Positions 1 through 11,700 of a DNA stretch of 64,000 bases are shown here, in pieces. Position 1 is the stretch's first letter, and every line of letters begins with the position of its first letter. The stretch spans positions 7,918,774-7,982,773 of the forward strand of contig OX465121.1 of NCBI GenBank assembly GCA_949987565.1. The letters are read 5' to 3'. A program made the position numbers and the translations under genes. The DNA is from Luidia sarsii (lineage: Eukaryota > Echinodermata > Asteroidea > Paxillosida > Luidiidae). The notes under the pieces are model-generated. The model saw nothing but the letters and a program-made list of their open reading frames with translations, was not told the DNA's origin and did not search any database.

Positions 1-1261
1 CATTTTTTACATTTTATTCTATTAATTGCAGCCACTACATAGCAACTCCCATAGACTCGTAAGCAAGTTGATCTAGTTCTAGCCCACGAATGCAGACACG
101 ATCATGGGCCGTTTACGAAGCCATGTATCAGGCTTTGTCTCCGTCTGACAAAACCTGAACATTCATGTTGTGTTTTTTTGTTGTTGCCAAATTTGAAGGT
201 TTGTCGGCTTGATAAGTGCAGAGCATTCACCACGAAACTGTGGGCAAACGTTTGTTTTTCTAGACGATTGTGACAATTTATAACGGGTAAGAGACGGAAG
301 CCTAAGCCCGAGCCTAAGCCTTCGTAAATTACCTTTAGGCTGCTTTCCATTCGGTGCCTGTGAAGACCTGAGCCACTGCTAGAATTCAATGGCTACAGCT
401 TCAAGTTACACACAAGAAGTCTGCGGAAATCACCCAAACTGAAGCCTCCAAGCAAACTCCCGTAGACTCGCGTGTTACTCTCAGCCGCAGCCGAAGAATA
501 CGCTGCCACCGACAAGGTCACAGTTCCCCCCAAACCCGGCTTAGGCTTCGGCTCCAGCTTATGATCTGTTATCCAAAAGCTGAAAACCCCGGTTGGAGTT
601 CTTTGCTGAAGTTGAAGCTTTGGATTGTTTGCTCAAAATTCAGTGTAACCTTAAAAAAAAAAAAGCCAAAGGCCTCCCATTTTCATGTCTTCTACTTTAA
701 AAATGGACGAAAGAAAGAAATACAATGCTGGGGCCTAGCCTGAGCCGGGTTTAAAAAAAGGAAGGCCTTTGCCGTTAAAATGAAAGAGCGCCACCAAGAG
801 TCCGGCTCGATTGACGGACCTTTCGCTATGAATCCTGGGTAATCTTCGGAAGTTTTACCGTATTGCAGAGTGAACGTGCAGCGCGGCCGTGACTGGAAAT
901 CTTCATTGCCGTACGTACATGAAGAATTACTGCAATTCACTCGTATAAACTAACATTGCATGCTCGAAGGGTTATAGCTGGATGACGGATTGGAAATTTT
1001 CCCGCGGGATGCCTGAGAAGTTAATGCCGGACTCGTGTTTTGAAATTGGCGCCGGATTCCCGCCGGACAATCAGTGGCCCGTTGCCATACCGTTGGACTT
1101 ATCTAGCGCCCTCTCGCGACTGAGCCGGCTGCCTGGAATCCCTGCTGCGTGCAACCAGGTCTGCAGACAGTACAGCTGACGTGGTAAGTGAATGGTCGCC
1201 GTTTTGTTTTCGATTCGATTATCGTGGGCTTGATTTGAGACGGTGTAGCAGTGAAGAATAT
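1..1261. other. intergenic DNA without recognised gene
   Basis: Only short, inconsistent ORFs are present. Around 290-560 there are several irregular repeats of a 'cctaagcc' / 'aggcttcgg' type motif, not periodic enough to call a tandem array. No RNA gene or repeat family seen elsewhere in the window was found here. Confidence 0.5.
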
Positions 1262-1692
1262 GTGACCCGGCACAGCGACATGAGGAATATCCCACCAAAA
1301 CACTTTTCGAGTAAACAACGCCTGAAGTCAAAGTATCTTCTCAATTCGATAACAAAAGTTTGTGGTATTTTCGGAAACTTAATGTATTGGAGGATATTAT
1401 GTCCAAAGGATTTTTCCGAAATCCGTCTCTAAATGTTGAAAAAACGAGGATTTCGGGGAGTGTTTGTGTACTGTTTTCATAAAAATGTAAAGTTCCTGCC
1501 TTTTTGAATGGCTGCTATATTGTGTCTGGTACCAAATGAACGAGCGAAGTCCCCTTGTACTATTTACAACAAAGTTCACACGGAAATAATTTTGATATCA
1601 TTTGAAAGCTAATGGTATACTCCTTCACATCATTAGAAAATCTGAAAATCTCAAAAGTGGGGGTTATTCCTCATTATGCTGTGCCGGGTCAC
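1262..1692 (+). mobile_element. GTGACCC inverted-repeat element, copy 1
   Basis: A 431-bp non-autonomous element with ends GTGACCCGGCACAGC and GCTGTGCCGGGTCAC. It is flanked by ATAT on both sides (1258-1261, 1693-1696), a 4-bp target duplication. The two ends differ internally: the left reads GACATGAGGAATATCCCACC and the right, inverted, reads ATAATGAGGAATAACCCCCA. No transposase is encoded. The short ORFs that cross it recur in other copies and reflect the repeat. Confidence 0.85.
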
Positions 1693-1696
1693 ATAT

Positions 1697-2349
1697 GGCT
1701 TGATTCGTACCATGTCCGATCTTCTTTTTTTTGTTTTTATATTTAAAATTGGCTGCTTAAAATGTTCTTTTAGGTTTACCTCAAAAAAAGTGGGTTTGTT
1801 ATTTTCCTAAACCGTTTTACTACTCATTTCGGGGTCACAGTCATCTACTTCCGCAGCCAACCCTTACCGCGGTTTCGGCCCGAAATACTCAAATTTCCAC
1901 GAGGTTCTAATCGTTCAACCCCTGGGCTATCTTATGGCTTTCAGTCTAACTCGGATCCAAACCATCCCGAGCCCGCCCTCTATATCCAACTCGGACCCAC
2001 CGTAAACTGTAATTGCCCGACTCATAATAATTATAATTTGCCAGAATCATCAAAAATGGATTCTTAAGAAATCTTCTCCCATCGTATGCATCTGTTATCG
2101 TGCAAAGAAGTAGCTGATCAGATTCCAAACACTCCTTCTGAAGTGCTGCGTGCTCATTTCATAAAACTCATTAATTTTCATAAAATCTTGTGCAAACGTG
2201 TATTTAGCTAGCGGCAAGCAGCCTCGTGAATAAACGGCTTACAGAAACGACGTCATACCAGTTTAGATAGGCCCATAATTATTCGTATAAAAGGGGAATA
2301 TAACAAGCACAGCTCACACAGTATTCACAACACAAAGGAAATCCGGACG
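1697..2349. other. non-coding stretch, nothing definite
   Basis: No coding or repeat signal. A TATAAAAG string at 2286-2293 on the plus strand is the only promoter-like motif, with no gene downstream of it. Confidence 0.45.
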
Positions 2350-2373
2350 GATATGTTTTTTTTTTTATAATCC

Positions 2374-2379
2374 TTTATT
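2374..2379 (-). terminator. candidate distal poly(A) signal AATAAA
   Basis: TTTATT at 2374-2379, with another at 2441-2446, lies where the repeat-free stretch ends, about 2.7 kb after the stop codon. Either could end a long 3' UTR. Confidence 0.3.
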
Positions 2380-4725
2380 AAATTATAATAATTAAGGCAA
2401 CATAGATAAAGGCAATCATTCAATAAAAACACAATCTTTCTTTATTTTTTGGGCGTTTCGTTCTTTTCTCTTTTTTTTTAATATTTTTTTTTTTCGTCAT
2501 TGGAGCACCTCTTTTTGGAAGTCCAAAAAAACCCAATATACTTCGCCGCGATCAGAATAGTATACACGTGATTTATATCAATCTCTCTAAACACGTAGAA
2601 ACTCATTGCAGTGACTACTAGTTGATCTAACCACACATTTCTTTTTCACCTCGCTAGTTACACAATCATCAAAAACTGGATGCCGGTCGTGAGGCTCGAC
2701 TCTCCCACTGGCAATCCACAAACGATTCCGTCGAAACTATAAGTGTAAAGTGTAAAGTGTAAAATTGTTATGAAGATACAATTCAAGTTATATCGTCTAA
2801 CCATAGACTTTCAAAATCAAACAAGAGAATAGTACGATGCCCGTATTGGATTTTTTTTTTTGGCGGTGTCGAAATAAGAAAACACTAACATTCAATTTGA
2901 GCTTAAACAAGTGATCTAAATAATTTGATAATGCATTATATTTTACAATGAACGTGTGCTTTGGCTTACAAACTGATTGGTTTTTTTTTGGCCACCTTTG
3001 AAAAGCTAACCCGAGTTTGAAAACAAATCTTACATTTTTGGGGGAGATTAAACCCTCTTGATGATTTTAAGTACAAAGCAATAGATTGCCTTTCTGCAAT
3101 GGGAAAATCGGGTGTGTTACAAGACCACCCGTTATTGACCCGTGGTTGGCGGAACGTGACGGCGGAGTGATTCCGTAAATGACTCGGATCACCTCGTGGG
3201 GCGTGACTGGTGCACCTTCAATATTACCGTACAATTCCCAGATGCGGAAAGAGCTTCATAGCGTGAGTAACGATTCACGGAAATAAAAAGTACTAAAATA
3301 CAGACGTTAAAACGAATTTACTTAAACACACCGATGATGTCCTGATTCAACTACGGTACCTCAGCGCCCCCCCCAAAAAAAAAATGAAAATCAAAAATCA
3401 AAAAAACCAAAAAAGAGAAAAATGTCAACAATCACGATGAGTGAATTAACTGGCGAAATATTTACGTAATATCTGTCCATTGCACTAAAACAATCGCATC
3501 AATCCAGTCTAATTAGTGAAATTACTTATTCCCGGCCTGAAGTGCTCGCTTAACGATCTACAACCTGCAATTTTCAGAAAGGCAAGATCAGTCTCTCAAT
3601 GGATGGGGGAGCCGAGGGGAGGGGGGGTGGGGAGTTCTTGAGTTACCGACAAATCCTACCGGGACAATAACGCAAGGCTCACCACCGTGCGTGCACTGAC
3701 GGAATTTCCCTTTCCGTCGTGGTGTGCTAGGAATTATAGTCCTTTTTTGGGGGGGTTCCCTGCCAGAGTTCTCGCTTAACTGAACGGATTTTCCCGAGGC
3801 CCAAGTCGCTGATTTTCCCTCGAGTCGAGTCCCAAATCCCTGTCCCATCCTCACCATCCCAGATTTTTCCACAGAAAAAAAGAATCAATAAATTAATATC
3901 ATCACGTTCCACTCGCATTTTTTCTTACAGTATAATACTTTTGTTTTGTTCAAAATAGTTTCCTTTGCCGTACATTACAGTACTAATATCACGATTGTCT
4001 TAGGTTACGTTAACTCTTCATTTCTCAGGCTATAATAACAAACAAACAAAAGTAAGCGGTCACTATTTACAATATCGTCGTTAAAAATTCGTAAACATCT
4101 TTGGTTTTTTGTCTAGAGTTGTATACAATAGTTTGGCTAACAGCTGTATGGCGTAGCGCCCTCATGCGTTCAAATATAGTAAGGCACTTTTCTTTGGACA
4201 ACATTCTTTGGACTGAAGCTTTTATCAACGAGAAATGGAAGATCTTTTTTACAAACTTTGGTGGTTCACGTAATTCTTATGCTTATACCTTTGAATTAAA
4301 ACAAAGAAAGGAAGGCACTCTGATTTTTCAACATTTTCAGTTCGGTTTCGGTTAAATTTAACGGCGATTATTTTTTTCTGATTATTCTCACTTCAAAATT
4401 GCAACACTTTTCCATGTGAAAGAAACTCCAAGTCAATCACTAACCGAATAAATCTTATATTGCATTTAAAAAAACACAACTACGAGGAGGTCTGTCATCG
4501 GTACGGACCTGTCAGCCGGTTTCCGGGCAGACACTATTCGAATCTGCAATTAATTATGCACGAGGTGAATGGCTTCTGAGCAGGCGCACGCAATCGACCA
4601 TCATGAATAATGCAAATCAATGGTAATCGTCCTCATGAATAATCATGATGGGTGCGCAGCACGGTAAGCTTTGGTTGACCAATACTCTTACCAGTAGATG
4701 TAGGTCCATCTTTTTTCTTTCTTTT

Positions 4726-4731
4726 TTTATT
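4726..4731 (-). terminator. candidate proximal poly(A) signal AATAAA
   Basis: TTTATT on the plus strand reads AATAAA on the minus strand about 375 nt after the stop codon. The context is A/T-rich. Use is inferred only from position. Confidence 0.3.
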
Positions 4732-5105
4732 CCCCGACCTTTTTTTACAGTGTGGTCGTGTTCAGGCGGTCTGTTCTCCGCGCGCGAACCCTTGGTTCTC
4801 AGCGCTCGAACCCGCATGAAAACGACCACAAGAACACTGTACTCGGATACAGGATCACACGCGCACCTCTCCGCTCCTCAGGGTTGTTGAACGAACAAGC
4901 CGAGAGAAAACGCGCGCACCCGAACTCGACCTCCGAAACAATTCTGACCCACGCAACCAGACAGACGAGGATTGGGTCGACCCAAAAAATACTCTCAACG
5001 GTAGATTTTTGTTTTGATCTTGGTTTTTCATTCCCCAAGAGTGTGCGCCTGACACTATAGAAAGAGCAGACTGGGTGGGTAGGTTCAGAGATGTGCGTAA
5101 CCTTT

Positions 5106-5367
5106 TTAATCGGAGGACACGGCCGAGGCGATGCTATCGGTGTCCAGGGACACGGCCACGGCGGTGGGCGGGGACGGGTTGACGCCGGCGAAGAGCGTGT
5201 GCGCGGCCGCCTGGGCCACCGCCGCCGACGGCAGCGGGCCGGCGACGTGCCCGGCCCCGCTGCCCTGCTCCGAGCCCACGGGGCTCAGGTGGCTGAGCGG
5301 GCTGTGGCCGGTCGACGAGCCTCCCCCGGACGACAGGAGCCGGCCGGTGTGGCCGTTGCCCGCCGCT

Positions 5368-5406
<39 letters not shown>

Positions 5407-5573
5407 TGCTGGTGTTGTTGCTGCTGGTGTTGCTGCTGCTGGTGTTGGTGGGTCTGGTCGAGGTGGTGGTGCGGGTTGTGGGTGGTCCCGAGCCGGGCCG
5501 CGTTGGCCAGGCCTGGTAGGGACATGTGGCCGGGCATGGTGGGGTGGATCCCGTAGCTGAAGGACGGTTCCAT
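5106..5573 (-). CDS. GATA456: GATA4/5/6 last exon: C-terminal region (residues 591-745 and stop)
   Basis: Starts at [20 protein letters not shown] after acceptor cacccgtag and runs 155 codons to a stop at 5106. It contains His/Gln-rich sequence with a nearly pure CAG run (CTG on the plus strand about 5370-5403), then a Gly/Ser-rich region and an Ala-rich end finishing ASAVSSD. The acceptor lacks a strong pyrimidine tract (ttgtattgcacccgtag). The CAG run is a likely site of length variation. The C-terminal region of GATA4-6 proteins has activation function, but this segment is poorly conserved and its role here is inference. Confidence 0.9.
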
Positions 5574-8124
5574 CTACGGGTGCAATACAATGACGAAAAG
5601 GAAAATCAGACTAGGCCTCTGAAGAGCAAGGGCAAAATATCTAGAGAGCCAGAGAGCAGGAGAGCTAGAGAGCTAGATAACTAAAGAGCCAAAGAGCTAG
5701 AGAACTACAAAACTAAAGAGCCAAAGAGCTACAGAACTAAAGAGCCAAAGAGCTATAGAACTAAAGAGCCAAAAAGCTACAGAGCTAGAGAACTAAAGAG
5801 CCAAAGAGTTAGAGAGCTACAGAACTAAAGAGCCAAAGAGCTAGATAGCTACAGAACCAAAGAGCCGAAGAGCTACAGAACCAAAGAGCCGAAGAGCTAC
5901 AGAACTAAAGAGCCAAAGAGCTAGAGAGCTACAGAACTAAAGAGCCAAAGAGCTAGATAGCTACAGAACCAAAGAGCCGAAGAGCTACAGAACTAAAGAG
6001 CCAAAGAGCTACAGAACTAAAGAGCCGAAGAGCTAGAGAGCTACAGAACCAAGAGCTATCTATAAAGAAAACTAGAAAGCTGAAGAGCTAAATAACCAAA
6101 GAGCTAGAGATCTACGGACCTACAGAGCTAAGGAGCTACCTAGAGAGCTGAAGAGCTAAAGAACCAAAGAAAACCAGTAAAGCTCTAAAGACCCAAAGAG
6201 GTACGGAGCCAAATAGTCCAAATTACAAACACCTTCAGAGGGGAAACGGACCTTGATGGAAGGGCTGTGCATAGTCGTGGGCGGCAGCGAGGCGCTGAGC
6301 TGTGGGTGGGCGTCTTTGGGCGACTTGGGCGTGGCCGACTGCTGCTGCTGGCCGTTCACCTGCTGCTGTTGCTGCTGCTTGGACGAGCCCTTGGGCTTGC
6401 GCTTGCGCGTTTGGATGCCGTCCTTCTTCATCGCTAGAGGGCGGTTGACCTGTGATATGGCAAAATGAACAGAAACTCGTTACGATCAGTCTACAACGCG
6501 GGCATAACCTGAGACCTGAACGACTTGAACGGGGGTCATTAGGCTACGTCATTCCTGCGATATACACGGGTGTATGTTCACATGTACATGTACATGTATG
6601 TACATGTAGGTTACAGATACCATACATACACGGACAAACACGTATGAAGACTTACTCTTATATGAACTTTGAACTTTCTCCTAATGTATATAATTCAATG
6701 GCTAACTTCTTATTCACAGTAATGGTTATTTTTGAGTTTTTTTTTCTCTAGGATGAACCGGTCCATTTGATGATATCTCAACACAATGCTTTATTGCCCT
6801 CTTGAGTGTTCATGGGAGGACAGCTACGTTTTTCAACTTCAAGAGGGAAAATCCAGGGATGCTGTTGGGTTCAGGCTAAAATGGAAAGTGTATCGTGTGA
6901 ACCACCCCCCAGTCTGGTGTAAGAGCCTGTTTTGAGCACAGAGGAAGGTTTGAGGTTGTACTGCCACCCGCGGACAAATCCCTTGATCCCCTCGCCTGAT
7001 CCCGCGCCCCGCCAACAAGGCAAGCCCCCGCCGAGCCCGCCCGGCGGCGTCTTGAGGGGGGCGCCAGCCGCTGATCCACGGTCGGGGTCCGGGGCTCCGT
7101 GAGAGCGACGCCCGTAGCCGAGCCGTCCGGTGGCTTCCATCACCCCTCCCCCCCCCCCACTGAACTGATACGACCCAATCGCCAGCATGCCGTCGTCCGG
7201 TCCCATTCCAAGGCGTGGGAAGCATATAAGCGTCACGACGTATGTCACTTAACCACCGTGGCTAAGCTATAAGTGCGCATGCGCGAAACCAGGTCTTGCT
7301 GAGGCCTCCCCCATTCATTCATTCATTCATTTCTCAGGTAGTTACAGGCACAAGCACGAAACAACCCTAACCCTTATCCTAATCCTAACTCTAACAACCC
7401 TAATCCTGAACCTAACCCTAATCCTGAACCTAACCCTAATCCTAATCCTAACTCTATCAGTAACGCTAACCCAACCCGAACTGTAACTCTAACCGTAACC
7501 ATAACCCTAACCGTAGCGCCCTAAGCCTAACCTACGCTGGTTTACAAAACGCGTCCTTGTATAGTCCCCACAATTTACGGGGTACCAGCATGGCTCAACG
7601 ACGGTGGTTAAGCGTCATATGTCGGTCCTGTTATAATGGGCGTGGACCTTTTTCACGTGACGTCATGCAGGACCGCCTTACAATGGCAGCGCACAGTGTA
7701 AACATCAGTTGTACCATTATAGTTGTGCGTACACTTTCCGTAAAAAAGCGGTCCAACGTGACGGCAGTTCTTTTGTTTGGTCACGTGGGTGAAAAAGGTC
7801 TGCACGGTTACTGGGGGTCACTATTCACTAACCAAGACCAGACACAATTCAACCCGCCAAGCTTCCCGAACTAAACTGTGATATTGTCTGCCCATACAAA
7901 TTACCACGTCTTTATACTGACAGCAAGGAGGCACTGCTGACAGCCTCTCTATCGACCTCCAGATACCGTGTCTCGTATACGATCCCCTTTGGTAATGTGC
8001 CTGTAATGGCTTCGTGTAATGGCTTCGGGACGACGACATCGATGTTGGTGAACCTGGATTTGACAGCCGACGCTACCCAAATGCCCCTTCCATCCTTCGT
8101 CCTCTCAACCGTCTTTCAGCTTTC

Positions 8125-8165
<41 letters not shown>

Positions 8166-8693
8166 TCCCTCTCTCCCCTTTCGCCCCTTCTCTTCCCCTC
8201 TCTTTCACTCTCCCTCTCCTCTCTTCCCTCCTTTCTCCTGCTCTGTGTCTATCTCTCCCTCTCTGTCTCTCCTCGCTGTGTCTACCTCTGTGTGTCTGTC
8301 TCTCTCCCCCTTCTCCGCTCTCCCTGCCCTCCCCTCCTCCCCTCTCTTTCCAGAAGATTGCGCCCCTCACTTTGAACCCGGGCCAAACCACAAGCACCTC
8401 TGCCACTGCGCTGACAAACAGAATCTCCGCCCGTTTGACGACCAACGCCCCCTGACAGATTTACGACAGGGGGGCATTTCCGAATGGATCGCTATTTATT
8501 ATATCTCTGCTCCTTCTCTCTATCTCTCCCTCCCTCTCTCTTCCTCTCTCTCTTTCTCTTTCTCTTCCTCTCTCTCCCTCGCTCTCTCTCCTCTCTCTCT
8601 CCTTCTCTCTCTCTCCTTCTCTCTCTCTCCATCTCTCTCTCTCTCCCTCTCTCTCTCTTTCTCTTCATCTCTCTCCCTCTCTCTCCCTCTCTC

Positions 8694-8747
<54 letters not shown>

Positions 8748-11700
8748 CCCTTCTCTCTCTCTCTCTCTCTCTCTTTCTCTTTCTCTTCCTCTCTCTCCCT
8801 CTCTCCCTCCTCTCTCTGTCACACACACACACACCCTCCAAAACCAAAATGCGTTCCCGACCACTTGAAGGACCGATATGTGACGGATTAACGACTTACG
8901 TACTGCGTCCTGCGCGGGATGATTTACCGTCGCCTTTTTACGCAAGATTCAAGTGGTCCCTTTTTTCGGGCACCATTTAGGAAAATACCTGTCAAACTCA
9001 GACGGCGGACCTGCAGTTTTCGGGAAGCGGCGGGGTGGTGGGGGGGGGGGGGGGTGGTGGGTTGACCACGAGAACTCAAGTAAAAAAACCGACCACTCTA
9101 GAGCCTTCCCCTAGATCCGTCCACCGGTGGATTGTATACAATGGGTCTTTAAGTGCGACAGCGTCGCCCGTCAGCCAAGCGGCCGGGTTCGGGCAAGGGG
9201 TGGGCCCGCGCTTTGGCAGTGACAGATACCAGCGCACTCTCTCAAGGGGGGGGGGGGGGCGGGGGGGTGACGCTGGTCCCGTGGGTCCGGGGTCATACCA
9301 AGAGGTCACCGAGGTTGGTGAGTGGTGGGGTGGGGGACGTTGTTTATTGAAGCTAATCCTGAAGGAGTGGGGACGTTCCCTCATTTTTTTTTCCTTTCAC
9401 AATTTTTATAGGAAGGTTTGCGGTGACACCATGTACAAGGTCTCTTAAAGAAGAGGTGCGGATCTGAAAAGAACCTGAGTGGTAACTCGACGTTTCGACC
9501 CGTATGCTCTGGCCGTCATCAGGACTCGGGAGTGACGGCCAGAGCATACGGGTCGAAACGTCGAGTTACCACTCAGGTTCTTTTCAGAACCACACCTCTT
9601 CTTTAAGAGACCTTATACCCGGTGTCACCGCAAACCGTCCTATATTGATTCGCCCACCATGCAAAGCCTTCAGTCTTATTCAACAATTTTTATGGAGCGC
9701 TGGCAATGAGCTGAATGCCCCTACGGCCTACACACACACCTTTTCAATTTCTCTGAGCATTTTTTTCTGTCCTTGACTGTATTCTTATGAACCCATCATC
9801 CCTTTGCCTTTACAACGGAACCCATGCATGTAGTGCTGCCGGTGTCAGTCCGTTTCTATCGCTATCACTTATCGATTTAGAGCAAGTTGAAATATTGGCA
9901 TAGGACGCTTTTGACTGGACCGGGATTTGAGCCCGCAACCTCTGGTTTTGCTCTTCCCATCTGAGCTATCCGGCCCTTAGATGGTGACCTTCCCAAAAAT
10001 AGTAAATTCTTTGCCGGGGTGGGGCGCAAGTCAGAAGCGTTCAACCATAATTCATAACTGCCTCAATTGGGGTTTGAATTTAGCAGTGGCCCTGTGGCCA
10101 AATGACAGGTGGAATTATCTGGGGCCAGTTGAAGGCCATCCTTTATGCAGGGTTTGAATCTAGCAGTGGCCCTGTGGCCAAATCTCAGTTTGAAATTGTC
10201 CGTGGTCAGTTGAAGGCCACCCTAAAGTATAGGTTTATGCAGGGTTTGAATTTAGTCCGTGTCCGTGGCCAGTTGAAGGCCACCCTATAGTATAGGCTTA
10301 TGCAGGGTTTGGATTTAGCAGTGGCCCTGTGGCCAAATGGCAGGTGGAATTGTCTGGGGCCAGTTGAACTTGAAGGCCATCCTTTATGCAGGGTTTGAAT
10401 CTAGCAGTGGCCATGTGGCCAAATCACAGTTTGAAATTGTCCGTGGCCAGTTGAAGGCCACCCTATAGTATAGGCTTATGCAGGGTTTGGATTTAGCAGA
10501 GGCCCTGTGGCCGAATGGCAGGTGGAATTGCTGGGGGCCAATTGAAGGCCACGAACCTACGACTGGTTCGTACGACGTATACCCTTCCTCGATATGAAGT
10601 ACACCGGTACCGATACTCGGGCTGAGAGGAGTAAGAGAGTCTCGACTTACGCCGTGGAGTTTGTAGTAGAGACCGCAGGCGTTGCAGACCGGTTCGCCGT
10701 CTTTGTTACGACGCCACAGCGTGGTCGTAGTGGTGCGGCAATTGGCGCAGACGATCCCCTCTCGACGCGACCCGGATTGCTGCACAGGAATCGGACCCAA
10801 AGAGAAAAAAACCCACCACACACAGGTCAAAACGCGTGTCTACACTGTAAACAGGAACTGCACCTCATGCACTCCTGCAATGGCACATATCTGTCCCAGA
10901 ATCATGAACACTTGAGGCACCTATACTGTACTTAATGCACATGAAATACTGTAGCTCAAGCACATGTGGCATTGTAATCACTTGAGCAAAAGTCGGATGA
11001 GGTGCATGAAGTGCTTCATGTACAAGAACATCTCCCTATTTTACTGTACCTCAAGCACATGGAGTGAAAGTGAGCATCACCTCGTGCGTGTATCGTGCAC
11101 CACGTGTCTCAACATACTTCATCGATGTGCATGACGTGTGCACCGTTTAAAACTTTTCACAAGTGTGTCTATTACTTCGACCATACTTCAACGTGGAGTG
11201 CACATCTTTGTATACATGTGCAATGCGTGTTGAACACTGCACAGCGTAGGTCAAGATTATGACACCGTTGGTTGAAGGTACCACCTGGTACCATTAGTGG
11301 CCAACGAAACACCAAATGCTGGTTTATCCTGGTTAAAATCAATAGTACACTCCCGATCATTCTGATACAAAATCAAAGTGATGGGGAGACGATTTGGGCA
11401 AAATACGTTTTGTTCGAACTGCCTTCTTTTACATTTATAGAAACATTCCTTGCTCTATTGATAGAAACAACTGCGGGCGCTTGTTCAAGTGTAAGCTACT
11501 CGGAATGTGGTTCCGGAAATCTCGCAGGGCGGGTGGATTATCTATCGGGAGGAGAGGGCATTGGACTGTACTGTGGGCTGCGGTGGGCCCGGGGCCAGAC
11601 ACGAGGTTTGCGAGCCCGGAACCCAGACTATAGCCCCGTGAACTTCGGAGGGGGGGGGGTGGAACAAGATATAGGAAATGCGACACTGGCTCTGAGAGAT

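Larger units (their letters stand above)
2350..5105 (-). other. putative long 3' UTR of the GATA gene
   Basis: The 2.75 kb downstream of the stop codon contains none of the dispersed repeat families that fill the rest of the window and is AT-rich with many T/A homopolymer runs. That contrast fits a transcribed 3' UTR. It also holds T-runs, a G-rich block near 3600-3640 and an ATGCAAAT octamer at about 4611. No protein gene is visible. Its true extent needs transcript data. Confidence 0.4.

Noticed and set aside
2286..2293. TATAAAAG promoter on the plus strand
   Set aside because: No gene or first exon follows it on that strand; it lies at the end of the putative 3' UTR of the opposite gene.
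5091..5556. Plus-strand ORFs of about 140 codons opposite the last GATA exon
   Set aside because: Antisense shadows of a GC-rich coding exon; poly-Cys or poly-Leu is the complement of the CAG run. The same applies to plus-strand ORFs at 42697-43686.
6240..6252. Alternative donor GAAG|gtgttt for exon 6
   Set aside because: It leaves phase 1, which cannot join in frame to the last exon; the gtccgt donor joins in phase 0.
9353..9776. Two ORFs with nearly the same peptide on opposite strands
   Set aside because: Produced by the arms of the family A inverted repeat.
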